Shown in pieces: positions 8,758 through 17,581 of a stretch of 64,000 bases of DNA. Below the pieces are notes generated by a model, which saw only the letters and a program-made list of their open reading frames with translations, was not told where the DNA came from and ran no database searches. Source of the DNA: Reyranella massiliensis 521 (GTDB lineage Bacteria > Pseudomonadota > Alphaproteobacteria > Reyranellales > Reyranellaceae); assembly GCF_000312425.1 (NCBI RefSeq), contig NZ_HE997181.1, positions 1,893,160 through 1,957,159 on the forward strand, given 5' to 3'. The position numbers and the translations under genes were made by a program. Numbering within the stretch: position 1 is the stretch's first letter; each line of letters begins with the position of its first letter.

Positions 8758-10257
8758 ATGGTCCCTGAACGTCGCCTGACCAGAGTATTGCGGCGCTTGA
8801 TCATCTGGCCGGTTGCTGTTCTGGCTGCAGCCGTCGTGGGCTTTTCGGCCTATGCCGTCCTGGCCCTTGGACCCTTGGCGCCCTGGCACACCCTCGATCT
8901 CAGGCAGGAGTTCAGAGCAGCACGAGATGCCCACCTGGACTTCGCCGGACTGCTCGCCCTCGAGGGGCGCCTGTTCGAAGAGCTGCGCGGTGCCAAGGAA
9001 CTCCGGAGCGGCGATATAGCCGAAGAGAGGTCATCCCGGTTCTCTCCTCGCAGCTGGATCGCCCGGTTGACCGGCGCCGCGAACGACGGCGCCTCCGATA
9101 ACATCCATGTCGCGCCTTACAACCGCACGTTCGAGCTCGTGCCGGAGGAGCGGCGGGGCTCAGCGCTGTTGATCCATGGCCTGACGGACGCACCTTACTC
9201 GATGCTGGCGTTGGCACGCAGGCTGCACGCCGGCGGCCTTCATGTCGTGGTGTTGCGGTTGCCGGGGCATGGTACCGTGCCGGCTGGCCAGCTCCACATG
9301 ACCCTCCAGGACTGGCGTGCCGTCGTGCGCATAGCGGCCCGGCACGCGGCTTCGCTGGCGATGCCGAACCAACCCTTCTATGTCGGCGGCTATTCCACAG
9401 GCGGCACGCTCGCCTTGACCCATGCGATCGAGAGCCTGGCCGATGAGACGCTGCGCCAGCCGACGCGCGTTTTGCTTGTATCGCCCGCGATCGAGTTGCC
9501 GCGTATCGCCGTCCTGACGCGGATCATCGACGCGCTGGCGTTCCTGCCGGGACTGGAAGCGGCGCACTGGCAGGAGATCCTGCCGGAATACGACCCCTAC
9601 AAGTACAATTCGTTCGCGGTGAACTCGACGCGCCAGGTGCTGGCCGCCACCAACGCGCTGACGCGCGCGTTCGAGCAGGCGCAGGTGGCGGGCCTGCTGG
9701 ACAAATTGCCGCCGGTGATCGCCTGGCAGTCGGTCGTCGACTCGACGGTGGGTGCCAGGGGCGTATTCGATTCTGTGTTCGGACGTCTCGTAGGCGCGCA
9801 GCATGAGTTGATACTGTTCGACGTCAACCGCCTGGCCGTATTTCGGTCCTTGGAGAGTGCTCGAAGCGCCGACTTGCCGGGAGTACTGAGAAGCCTTCAG
9901 CGTCCACATTCCTTGACAGTGGTCGCCAACCGCGACGACGAATCGGAGCGTGTCATGATGCGTCGGCGCAGGCCAGGGCAGGGGTGGACCGAGAGCGAGA
10001 CCGACCTCGCTTGGCCCAGAAGCATCGTATCGGTCGGCCACCTTGCACTTTGCTTTCTGCCGGACGACCCGGTTTACGGGTTCCTTCCGGGCAGCGGAGC
10101 GAACGGCCAGCCGGCGTTGGGATCGCTCTTCCTGCGCGGCGAAGCTGGAGCGCTGTCCCTGCCGCTTTCGATGTTCACGCGTCTTCGCTCCAATCCTTTC
10201 TTCTCGCTCATTGCCGGCCGGGTGGACGAGATGCTGGAGGCCGATCTGCGGAGATGA
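8758..10257 (+). CDS. Alpha/beta hydrolase with N-terminal membrane anchor
   Basis: A 499-residue protein from ATG 8758, preceded by GAGGTG. One hydrophobic segment (about residues 14-36) anchors it, with the rest facing outside. The hydrolase core has LIHGLTDAPYS (near 138), LRLPGHGTVP (near 166) and the nucleophile elbow GYSTGG (near 211). The pattern of a lid after strand 4 fits the monoglyceride-lipase or carboxylesterase type. The gene is longer than usual for the family, with about 130 residues before the first strand and an extended C-terminal half. It is likely co-transcribed with the patatin gene and converges on the sulfatase gene. Confidence 0.82.
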   Translation: MVPERRLTRVLRRLIIWPVAVLAAAVVGFSAYAVLALGPLAPWHTLDLRQEFRAARDAHLDFAGLLALEGRLFEELRGAKELRSGDIAEERSSRFSPRSWIARLTGAANDGASDNIHVAPYNRTFELVPEERRGSALLIHGLTDAPYSMLALARRLHAGGLHVVVLRLPGHGTVPAGQLHMTLQDWRAVVRIAARHAASLAMPNQPFYVGGYSTGGTLALTHAIESLADETLRQPTRVLLVSPAIELPRIAVLTRIIDALAFLPGLEAAHWQEILPEYDPYKYNSFAVNSTRQVLAATNALTRAFEQAQVAGLLDKLPPVIAWQSVVDSTVGARGVFDSVFGRLVGAQHELILFDVNRLAVFRSLESARSADLPGVLRSLQRPHSLTVVANRDDESERVMMRRRRPGQGWTESETDLAWPRSIVSVGHLALCFLPDDPVYGFLPGSGANGQPALGSLFLRGEAGALSLPLSMFTRLRSNPFFSLIAGRVDEMLEADLRR

Positions 10258-10322
10258 ATGGCGAAGGGCTCAGAACTTGGCGGCTAGTTCGATCAAAGGA
10301 CCGTGGATGACGAGGTGCGGCC

Positions 10323-12761
10323 TCAATCTCGGGCGAGCGCGCGTGCTGCCTCCTTTTCGAGGTCGATGTACTGCGCTTTTTCGACGGTGACGCCGACGGC
10401 GAATATTACCCCGCCGCTAAACCTCCCAGGCGACTTGTACTCCTGGCTGACCGTGTCGCCGCTGTCGTAACCGACGCAGAGGCCGTCGCCGGACAGCGTG
10501 AATTTGCCAAGCTGCGTGCGCATCGGACCTTCGGCGACGACCTTATCGTTGACATAGAGTTTGGTCCTGCCGAGAGACTCACCATGCTTGCCCGAACTCT
10601 CGCGGGTGAACTCCATCCCGACTGTGTACTTGCCGGGCTTCAGTTCACCGGAAACGAATTTCTGTTCCGGCTTGATGCCCAGAAAGTTGTACACGTAGTA
10701 CAATTTCTTGTTCTTGATGAAGAGCGAGTGACCTCCAAAACGCGAGCCGTGAGCGAAAATCACACCCGACGCATTCGGATCTGTAATCTCGATGTTGGCG
10801 AGAATCTTGTACGATCGGCCGCGCACACTGACGGCAACGCCTTCAGGCACCGGCGAGGTGCCCGGGTAGTAGACATACCTTTCGCGGGCTGCTTCTTCGG
10901 TGGGCCGTTCAACTCCCAGCTGCTCTGCAGCGCTTCGGTCGTCGATCGGCAGCACCATGTTTTTATCTGCTTCTTCGAACCATGCCTTTATGAGCGCTCG
11001 AAGCTTGTCGGGATACTCCTTGGCGAGGTCCTTGGACTCCGACCGGTCGGCGTCCACATGATAGAGCTCCCAACGGTCCTCATCGAAATTACCTTTGCCA
11101 GTGAACGGCGCATGGACAGCGGCAGCCTTCCAGCCATCCTCCCAGATCCCGCGTGTTCCGAGCATCGCGTAATACTGGCGTCTTTTCCGTGTCGGATCGT
11201 GGGGCCTGGCATCAAAGGTGTAGCGCATCGAGACGCCGGCGAGTGGGTATTGATCTATGCCGTGATACACTTTCGGCATTTCCAGTCCGATGATCTCCAA
11301 GAGCGTCGGTACGATATCGACGGCGTGATGATACTGATCGCGAATCTCACCGCGAGCCTTGATGCCCTTTGGCCACGAGATGACCAGCGGATCGATGGTC
11401 CCGCCTGAGTATTGCGAGTAGCGCTTGAACATCTTGAAGGGGGTTGAGAATGCTGCAGCCCATCCTGTCGGATAGTGCGGATAGGTGTTCGGCCCGCCCA
11501 GATCGTTCAAGGCCTTCATGTTCTCCGCCAGATCGTCCGGGTAATTGTTGAAGAACTTGTTCTCGTTCACTGAACCGTTCGGCGTGCCCTCTCCGGACGC
11601 TCCATTGTCCGCCGCGTAGAGCACGATAGTATTTTCGAGTTGGCCTGACTCCCTCAGGTAATCGATGATGCGGCCAATTTGCACGTCCGTATATTCGGAG
11701 AACCCGGCATAGACCTCGGCCATATGGGAGAATAGTTTCTTCTCGTCGGAACTAAGCGAGTTCCATGGGCGCACAAAGTCTGCCTTGTTGGCCACCTCAT
11801 CGGGCAAGGGGTTGAGCGGCGTGAGTTGCGTTCCCTTCGGGAGCACGCCCTTGTCGATCATGCGTGCAAGTACCCATGTCCGGTAAGCGTCATAACCGTC
11901 GTCGAACTTACCCTTGTACTTGGCAATGTATTCTTGCGGCGCATGATGGGGCGCGTGATTGGCGCCGGGGTTGTACCACATGTACCAGGGCCTTGATGGA
12001 TTCGTGGCCTTCTGGTCGCGGACCATCGCGATGGCGCGGTCGGCGAGATCCTTCGAGAGGTGGTAGCCCTTTTCAGGCCCGTACGGCGGCTCAATGAAAT
12101 GATTGTCTTCAACGAGATCCGGATACCACTGATTGGTTTCTCCACCGATAAAGCCGTAGAAGCGGTCGAAGCCCTTCTGGAGGGGCCATAGTTTCCGGCT
12201 GGCGCCCGATGCGACGTCCTGCTCGGCGACGTTATGATTTTTGCCCAGCCAAAAGGTGCTGTAGCCGTTGTCCTGCAGGATCTGACCTATGGTGGCGGCC
12301 TGATCGGGCAACCGGCCATGCGCTCCGGGAAAGCCGTTGGCGCCTTCCGTAATGGCAGCCATGCCGTTCACGTTATGGTTTCGTCCGGTCAGCAGCATCG
12401 ATCGGGTCGGTGAACATAACGCCGCCGTATGAAACTGTGTGTAAGTCAGGCCCTCGGCGGCTATCTTGTCCAGAGTCGGCATGTTGATCCGGCCACCATA
12501 GGGCGACCACGCCGCAAGGCCGGTGTCGTCGTAAAGAATGAAAAGAACGTTTGGCGCACCCTCGGGCGCCTTCTTCGGAATATACGGTGTCCAGTCGGGC
12601 GTAGATTTCCGAACATCGAGATCGATGACGCCCTTGAACGTCGACGGCGCATTTTGGGCCGATGCCATCGACATCAGGACTCCGCATGTTGCGAGGCTGA
12701 TGGCTGCGAGCGGTAACATCATGCGTGTGCTGTCACGCAATTTCAGCTTGGCAGTGGTCAT
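10323..12761 (-). CDS. Periplasmic arylsulfatase (type I, formylglycine)
   Basis: An 812-residue alkaline-phosphatase-superfamily enzyme. It has a cleavable signal peptide (about residues 1-35, ending in SMASAQ), the metal site VLFILYDDTG (D78, D79) and the formylglycine motif CSPTRSMLLTGR with C116. The cysteine would be oxidised by a formylglycine-generating enzyme or an anaerobic maturase, neither of which is in this window. It hydrolyses sulfate esters in the periplasm; the length matches the large arylsulfatase class. The C-terminal 200 residues form the extra beta-rich domain common to this class. An anaerobox (12849-12862) lies upstream, so expression may rise when oxygen falls. No sulfate uptake operon is adjacent. 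Confidence 0.9.
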   Translation of the reverse strand: MTTAKLKLRDSTRMMLPLAAISLATCGVLMSMASAQNAPSTFKGVIDLDVRKSTPDWTPYIPKKAPEGAPNVLFILYDDTGLAAWSPYGGRINMPTLDKIAAEGLTYTQFHTAALCSPTRSMLLTGRNHNVNGMAAITEGANGFPGAHGRLPDQAATIGQILQDNGYSTFWLGKNHNVAEQDVASGASRKLWPLQKGFDRFYGFIGGETNQWYPDLVEDNHFIEPPYGPEKGYHLSKDLADRAIAMVRDQKATNPSRPWYMWYNPGANHAPHHAPQEYIAKYKGKFDDGYDAYRTWVLARMIDKGVLPKGTQLTPLNPLPDEVANKADFVRPWNSLSSDEKKLFSHMAEVYAGFSEYTDVQIGRIIDYLRESGQLENTIVLYAADNGASGEGTPNGSVNENKFFNNYPDDLAENMKALNDLGGPNTYPHYPTGWAAAFSTPFKMFKRYSQYSGGTIDPLVISWPKGIKARGEIRDQYHHAVDIVPTLLEIIGLEMPKVYHGIDQYPLAGVSMRYTFDARPHDPTRKRRQYYAMLGTRGIWEDGWKAAAVHAPFTGKGNFDEDRWELYHVDADRSESKDLAKEYPDKLRALIKAWFEEADKNMVLPIDDRSAAEQLGVERPTEEAARERYVYYPGTSPVPEGVAVSVRGRSYKILANIEITDPNASGVIFAHGSRFGGHSLFIKNKKLYYVYNFLGIKPEQKFVSGELKPGKYTVGMEFTRESSGKHGESLGRTKLYVNDKVVAEGPMRTQLGKFTLSGDGLCVGYDSGDTVSQEYKSPGRFSGGVIFAVGVTVEKAQYIDLEKEAARALARD

Positions 12762-12848
12762 TGGAGATGTCTTTCTCCGTTCTTTGCCGACTGGCGTAGT
12801 CGTTCTACGCCCAATCCTACGTGCCTAAGGCAGGCGGTCAGGCAAACA

Positions 12849-12862
12849 TTGATCTGAATCAA
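12849..12862. promoter_or_regulatory. FNR/FixK-type site TTGAT-CTGA-ATCAA
   Basis: A perfect match to TTGAT-N4-ATCAA. Its centre is 94.5 bases before the arylsulfatase start, which is farther than the other sites in the window, so the leader would be longer or the start site arranged differently. Confidence 0.7.
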
Positions 12863-13421
12863 AACACCGCGTGAATTCGCTTTGCCATGCCATGCGGCGC
12901 AGCTTTGAGCGCTCAGTCCAATTTTTTGTCGGCGGCGGAGAACACAGTACGAGCATAATTGACCATTTTTGTGGGTGAGAGAAGGTTCAGGAGATCCCGC
13001 GTGAGAAGGCGCTCCTAGTCGTCTCGATCGAGGCAAGGATGGGATGGCAGCACGCCGTCCTGGCGCACATCGTGATGTGAGTAGCGGAATAGGAGGCCGT
13101 GATAGCCGAAGTCCGGATGGCGTTTGCCCTCGGTCCGAGCAACGCTTTCGTGATCTACGCGCGCAGCTGATCGCTCGGCTATTGCCCCGCGGCCCCCAGC
13201 AACCGGGCGGGCGTAAGATCGAAGCAGTGCTCGAGGTCCATCCGGCAAATGCTGACTAGTCGACGATCGAAGTGTAATGCTGATTGTCGGAGGAATAGCA
13301 GCGTTGGAGGACGACCTTCATCGGACGGCGCTCGTCGAGGAGGGCTGGAGCGACCCGCGCGTCACTCAGCGGGGCAAATCGGCGGGCTCGTCGGCTTGCC
13401 CTCGGCCAGTCGGCCGAGGAT
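12863..13421. other. Gene-poor stretch before a short ORF
   Basis: No frame here has both a good start and protein-like composition. The best is a plus-strand frame at 13044-13259 whose last 40 residues (RFRDLRAQLIARLLPRG and on) look protein-like while the first half does not, suggesting an eroded gene. In the frame of the following short ORF the DNA is open from 13299 but without a start codon. Confidence 0.5.
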
Positions 13422-13592
13422 ATGGCCCGGCTATTGCAGTTCGCCGCCGAGCTGGAATTGCAAGCGAAGGCGCTGGAAGGTGAGATTGAGCCTCCGCCGC
13501 CAGGCCTCATCGAACATGTGCAGCTGCAGATGGAGCAACAGCAGCAATCCGATGCCGTTGCGGACGAATGCGCCGAGCTCCCTAAATCTTGA
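13422..13592 (+). CDS. Short helical protein, probably N-terminally eroded
   Basis: A 56-residue frame beginning MARLLQFAAELELQAKALEG, acidic and helical, then Q-rich (LQMEQQQQ), ending in TGA. The open frame extends upstream to 13299 and reads ANRRARRLALGQSAEDMARLL, which resembles small rhizobial proteins that start with an R/A-rich helix. There is no start codon in that extension, so the present gene either starts at 13422 or has lost its front. I do not recognise a function. The surroundings (12.8-16.8 kb) hold several decayed frames. Confidence 0.4.
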   Translation: MARLLQFAAELELQAKALEGEIEPPPPGLIEHVQLQMEQQQQSDAVADECAELPKS

Positions 13593-13639
13593 TCTGGGTT
13601 CGTCCGACGTAGGCTCGCACTCCTGCTTCTCGCCGTGCT

Positions 13640-13750
13640 TCATCGAGAATTGACGTCGAAATACGCAATCAAGCCCATGACGGCGATCGCTCCCAAGCCG
13701 AGCGCGAGGCCCTTGAAGTTTATGGCCAGAAGAATTGCAATAATAGCCAT
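13640..13750 (-). CDS. Tiny single-pass membrane protein (36 aa)
   Basis: Reads MAIIAILLAINFKG then LALGLGAIAVMGLIAYFDVNSR. Almost the whole peptide is one or two short hydrophobic helices with a polar end. A strong Shine-Dalgarno (GGACGGAGG) ends four bases before the ATG. No family is recognised. It is below most annotation length cut-offs and is supported mainly by ribosome-site quality and composition. The next base overlap (ATGA at 13640-13643) leads into a frame that does not look like protein. Confidence 0.5.
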   Translation of the reverse strand: MAIIAILLAINFKGLALGLGAIAVMGLIAYFDVNSR

Positions 13751-13860
13751 CTGGCCTCCGTCCGGCACGCTCGCGCGAGCGCCATCCCCAAACCCCGCAA
13801 GCCAAGGGAACGACATTGGACGCCGGTTGACGCCGCCCACGATCGCATAGGCTAAGGCAC

Positions 13861-14370
13861 TTATTGCCGTTTGCGCAGAAGCCTCGGCTGCTCCTCCAGC
13901 AGCTTCTGGGTCCTTTTAAGCATTTCTAGGAGGAGCGCATCCTGCTGTGCAGCGAGCTCATTCAATGGCGGTCCGGCCACGACGAAGCGCTGTTTTTCCA
14001 GGCGTTGGCGACCGGCCATGACCCGTCTTACGCCACCCTCCTGATGCACGCGACTGAACCCCATGCCGGCAAATTCCTTTGCCATCAGGTGACGGATCTG
14101 GTCGCATTCGGTTGGATCGAAGATGCTGTGTAGTTTCGACAAGTAAATTTCAATGTTGCCCTCGGCAATAAATACGTTCAACGCATCGTCGCCGCACGGC
14201 CCGGCCGATGGCTCGAAGTTGAATACTTCGCCTGCCACTATTTTATCTGCGAGAGTTCGCCAGTGTCGAGCCATTGCCAGAAACTGCGCTTTGTTTGCTT
14301 CGATGTCGGAGACCTCGGCCAGCCGCGTGCACTTTGCGGCGCGCTGGAAGCATTCGAAAGTGGACATCAT
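13861..14370 (-). CDS. Hypothetical protein with N-terminal small helical domain
   Basis: About 169 residues from ATG 14370 (MMSTFECFQRAAKCTRLAEV); GAGGGAG lies just upstream, favouring this over 14394. The first 50 residues (CFQRAAKCTRLAEVSDIEANKAQFLAMARHWRTLADK) match the layout of a widespread small helical domain of alphaproteobacterial proteins in which residue pairs AxxC and WRxLA recur. The rest is mixed, ending in a helix rich in E, L and R. No enzymatic motif is visible and no function is known. It is transcribed alone. Confidence 0.65.
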   Translation of the reverse strand: MMSTFECFQRAAKCTRLAEVSDIEANKAQFLAMARHWRTLADKIVAGEVFNFEPSAGPCGDDALNVFIAEGNIEIYLSKLHSIFDPTECDQIRHLMAKEFAGMGFSRVHQEGGVRRVMAGRQRLEKQRFVVAGPPLNELAAQQDALLLEMLKRTQKLLEEQPRLLRKRQ

Positions 14371-14941
14371 CGCTCCCTCCCTCAACGTGGCCAAAGCACA
14401 TGAGCGGGAGTTCGGTCATTTCTGTTCTTGATGCCGTAGACTCTCAGCCGTCGGTGCTCAATCAATTCACGCCCGACGGTAAACAAAAGGTGCGCCTCAA
14501 ATGAGGTCTTGTCACGCGGTCATTCGGCCTGCCCAGGCAGAGATCCGGCAGTTGTTCGGGGGCCTGGCCGGAAAGCATCAGGTCGCTTTGAAGAGGGTCG
14601 CGCAAGCCATGGGGCTCGGTCGACGATAGACTCACCGATCTCGTCTTCGATTGCGAATGGGAACTCGAGCTCGAAATCGAGGACGAGGATACAGCCCCTT
14701 GTTTCGGGGCGTGCCCTTCGCTTCATTGTCCTCGGCGATCTTCTTCTTCTGGCCGTTGACGAGGTCGCCTTTCGGCGTCCGGGTGAGCGCGAATCGCGGT
14801 CAGCCTTCTTCGTCAAGTACCGGGCAAGGCATGGTGCAGGAATGCAAGGAGCCGATGCAGGCAGTCATGACGCACGATCGCTTCGGCCCCGCCACCGTGC
14901 GTCGTTCGGCGCAGGTTCGCGTGGTCGGCAATGGTGGCTGC
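14371..14941. other. 571-base stretch with decayed coding sequence
   Basis: No intact gene is seen. On the minus strand a frame at 14520-14816 contains FELEFPFAIEDEIGESIVD, which resembles the helix-2 region of an acyl carrier protein but lacks the D-S-L attachment site. The neighbouring minus-strand frame just upstream reads ALTRTPKGDLVNGQKKKI, also protein-like. A frameshifted carrier-protein relic is possible. Confidence 0.35.
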
Positions 14942-15202
14942 CTAGTTGGCAAGAGCGCGATCCCGGTACTCGGATTTCATCTTCATCAGGACGATCACGT
15001 CTCCGACAGTCTTCAGGCGCTCTGCTTCCGCGTCGTTGATATCGAGCCCGAAGGCATCTTCGAGGGCCATGATGGTGTCGACCGAATCGAGGCTGGTAGC
15101 GCCGAGATCCTCGACAATGCGCGCCTCGGGCACAACCCGGTCCGTTGCGAGGCGGAGCTTGGTGGCGATCACGTCGCATACAACGGCTTCTACGTTCTCC
15201 AT
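14942..15202 (-). CDS. Acyl carrier protein-like protein
   Basis: An 86-residue acidic helical protein starting MENVEAVVCDVIATKLRL. The attachment region reads LGATSLDSVDTIMALEDAF, so the phosphopantetheine serine is S37, but the usual D before it (DSL) is T36. Helix 2 (DTIMALEDAFGLDI) and the end (TVGDVIVLMKMKSEYRDRA) fit the carrier-protein fold. AAAGGGA precedes the start. It overlaps the end of a broken upstream frame by 13 bases. It is separate from any fatty-acid operon, so a dedicated carrier for a small acyl modification pathway is more likely than the housekeeping AcpP. Confidence 0.78.
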   Translation of the reverse strand: MENVEAVVCDVIATKLRLATDRVVPEARIVEDLGATSLDSVDTIMALEDAFGLDINDAEAERLKTVGDVIVLMKMKSEYRDRALAN

Positions 15203-15591
15203 GGCAGTCCCTTTCTGCAGGACGCTTCGCTACTGAATGAACGCTCCTCGGCTTCGTTCGGTGGCGCCTGGACGGCGATAAAGTGGCGCCGCTCGAAGGG
15301 CGGGGCGACATAACCGTTCACGTCATCCTGAGCGATGTTCGCCACCAGCTCAAGACGCTCGCCCATCGAAGTGACCAACGGCTACTGCAGCCTACGGGTC
15401 AACTCTGCCGTCGATGGTGTCCCGAGCACGCGGCCCAAGAACGATGCCAGCCAATCATCGTGCTATTCGAGCAAGGCGTCTATGCCCGCCGCGGCTACCG
15501 TATCGTCGTCGCTGGTTGGGTCGCCTAGTGGTCGTGCCAGAAGGTCGTGGTTACCGATCTCAAGGAGAAATGCGATGCCCTCGCCGATCAT
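15190..15591 (-). pseudogene. Broken ORF with two in-frame TAG codons, upstream of the acyl carrier gene
   Basis: Starting at ATG 15591 the frame reads MIGEGIAFLLEIGNHDLL, then ARPLGDPTSDDDTVAAAGIDALLE, a TAG (15463-15465), HDDWLASFLGRVLGTPSTAELTRRLQ, a second TAG (15382-15384), and PLVTSMGERLELVANIAQDDV to a TAG at 15190. Composition on both sides of each stop is protein-like and the frame never shifts, so the two ambers look like point mutations in a once-continuous gene. FLLEIGNHDLL resembles the block III region of SGNH/GDSL hydrolases; that link is weak. The part from ATG 15366 (58 residues) could still be translated alone and overlaps the carrier gene. Confidence 0.5.
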
Positions 15592-15781
15592 GACGGGTCT
15601 CCGAGAGCGTCGTGGCGACTACCTCCGAAGTCCTGACCTCAACCAAGAAGTCCAGCCACGGCGGCGACGACGGTCGTGGGAAACGTTGCCTTTCCCTGGG
15701 AAGTCCGCGCGGTCGCAGTGTCGGCGCTCAAGTTCCCGCGAATAGTTCCTCTTTATCTTTAATCGATCATCACGAAACGTT

Positions 15782-15970
15782 TCAGCTTTTTGGCCATGAT
15801 GGTCCCTTGGGATCAGACGGTGCTATGGAAACACTCTGGTAGCCCGATTCCCGCAGTTCTTTCGCCCGCCGCTCTGCTTCTTGCAGTGTTGCGCAACTCT
15901 CGCCGTGAAATTTGCGTGTATCGGGGTGAATGGCCGACACTGTGTAGGGAGTAGGAGATGCGACTGCCAT
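15782..15970 (-). CDS. Small hypothetical protein (62 aa)
   Basis: Reads MAVASPTPYTVSAIHPDTRK, then FHGESCATLQEAERRAKELRESGYQSVSIAPSDPKG. The pattern, a short strand, a helix of the kind EAxxRAxELRxxGY and a final strand, is that of small alphaproteobacterial proteins with a single beta-alpha-beta unit. The open frame extends to 16006, but the extra residues look unlike protein. Ribosome site is weak. Function unknown. The bases between it and the broken frame (15592-15781) show nothing I can name. Confidence 0.5.
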   Translation of the reverse strand: MAVASPTPYTVSAIHPDTRKFHGESCATLQEAERRAKELRESGYQSVSIAPSDPKGPSWPKS

Positions 15971-15984
15971 AATATGAATGATGA

Positions 15985-16809
15985 CATGGGAATCAGCGGC
16001 TATCAAAGGCGATTGGCTCTAAGCGAGGCAGGCACGCGCAAGCGTTCACCCTTAGTGAAGGTGGCGCTTGTACGTCGGACGCGAAGCCTTTGACGCTCGT
16101 GATCGAAAAGAGTGGCCGTGAACAGCATCGTCCCACCACTTTCAAGCTGGCAGACGAGGGGCCATTACAGGTTACCTGGAGTCGCAGTGGGTCTGCGGCG
16201 AATTCGAAAGAGCAGGGAAGACCGTAAGCGTAATGACAGGTATGAGGCTTAATGAAGCTTTGTCGCTTCAAGCCGAATCGTTCTCATGTCGCGCCACGTA
16301 TGATGTGCGCTTGAGGGGAACATTGCGGCTGTGGGAAGCGCGACCCTTGCTCGTGAATTGCATCGACCGTGGAGATCGCGCCTAGAGCTGCTTGGAACAA
16401 TTTGTCCGCCGGTCGTTAAGGTCGCGCTTCGGACACTTTTCCATCCCGCCCAATCCGAGAGTGTCCGGGCTCACCTTCTGAGCTCGCTGCGGGGCAGGCT
16501 CCTTCTTCCCTGGCGCTTGAGCGCCGTCATTCGCCATTCGGACAGCAGGTCTGTGCCGGATCTTCTCTTCGGAGAAGGGAAGAGGTCCGCTCCCACGCGG
16601 GCCTTTTCTGATGGGGAACACTTCTCTGGGAATCCGGAAGAACAATACTCAAGCGCTTAAAATCGTCATCGGAGCCCGTTGCAGCGGCAACAAAAGCCCT
16701 CTTGGGAACCGATCATCGGTACCTCACTGTCCAAACCGCGACGTTCACGATCCAGGGAACGCCGAGGCCGAGAAGGGTCTTCTATACGGCGAAAGTTCAT
16801 GGGGCCGGC
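15985..16809. other. Gene-poor stretch with a coding relic and hairpins
   Basis: On the plus strand, 16015-16227 is open and reads protein-like (CTSDAKPLTLVIEKSGREQHRP, FKLADEGPLQVTWSRSG), but it has no start codon, so it is probably a relic. After that, no convincing frame appears up to the end of the ExoD gene at 16810. Two adjacent hairpins at 16562-16607, the second followed by TTTT, are listed separately. Confidence 0.4.
16562..16607 (+). terminator. Double hairpin with U tract
   Basis: CTTCTC-TTCG-GAGAAG (16562-16577) is followed by GGTCCGC-TCCCAC-GCGGGCC (16584-16603) and TTTT. The second hairpin fits a factor-independent terminator for plus-strand transcription. No gene ends just before it, so it could close a non-coding RNA in the preceding 150-250 bases. 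Confidence 0.5.
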
Positions 16810-17526
16810 TTATACGGGGATTGCCGGATCGATCCAGTCGATGGTTTGCACCGCGCCCCACACCATCACGCCGGTCATGGCGAGCGAGCACAGCGCGGCG
16901 AAGAGGGCGACCAGGAGTGCGAGGCCGTCCTCTTCCAGGTAGGCCACCGCCAGCAGCATGATGACCAGTGCCGGCACAACCTGGCTCATGGGCACCGGCG
17001 AGACCAGGGTCAGCCCCACCAGCAGCATCGCCAGCCCAACCAGCGGCCTCGCGGCTTCGAACACAATGGGCCAGCGCGGCCTGATCAGTCGCTCAACCCA
17101 GGCGAGCCGCGGCGCGACGGCGGCGATGACGCGCTCCAGCCGCGCGACGGCGACCTCGCGGCGGGCCATCGCCCACGGCAGCCGGGCGGCATCGTGGCCC
17201 AGCATGAGCTGGATTGCCGGCCACGCAATCAGCAGGCCGACGATGGTGGACGCGCCGGGAAGCAGGGCGACGATCGCCATCACCAAGAGCGTGAGGCCGA
17301 AGGAGCGCTCGCCGAGCTCGTTTATCAGCCAGCCGACCGATACGCGAGCGCCCTCTGCCCGGTCCAGCATGCGCAGGAGATGCACAGAGGTCGGGGTGAG
17401 AGGGGAGGGGGCATCGGGTTCCCGGGCCACTGGCGCGGCTCCTTGGCAATCCGGATGGGATTGGCGCGCAGTTTGAAAGCGGACCGGCGCCGACGCAAGC
17501 TGGTTCGCTTCGTCGTTGGCCGTCAC
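16810..17526 (-). CDS. exoD: ExoD family exopolysaccharide synthesis protein
   Basis: A 238-residue inner-membrane protein (GTG start at 17526, preceding residues poorly conserved). The ExoD domain starts near residue 47 (SVHLLRMLDRAEGARVSVGWLINELGERSFG) and continues with hydrophobic segments MAIVALLPGAST, LVGLAMLLVGLTLVSP, VVPALVIMLLAVAYLEEDG and LCSLAMTGVMVW. The phrase ALLPG and the motif YLEEDG are typical. In rhizobia ExoD affects exopolysaccharide production and alkaline tolerance; the biochemical role is not settled. It is downstream of a transglutaminase-like gene on the same strand with a 55-base gap. Confidence 0.82.
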   Translation of the reverse strand: MTANDEANQLASAPVRFQTARQSHPDCQGAAPVAREPDAPSPLTPTSVHLLRMLDRAEGARVSVGWLINELGERSFGLTLLVMAIVALLPGASTIVGLLIAWPAIQLMLGHDAARLPWAMARREVAVARLERVIAAVAPRLAWVERLIRPRWPIVFEAARPLVGLAMLLVGLTLVSPVPMSQVVPALVIMLLAVAYLEEDGLALLVALFAALCSLAMTGVMVWGAVQTIDWIDPAIPV

Positions 17527-17581
17527 AAGTCATCGCCGTCGGCTCGCCCGACAAGTTGCATTCGACCCCAGCGACGGAGGC

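Noticed and set aside
15190..15591. TAG decoded as pyrrolysine or another amino acid
   Set aside because: Several genes here end normally with TAG (for example at 279, 8711 and 31230), and no supporting tRNA or synthetase was seen; decay is simpler.
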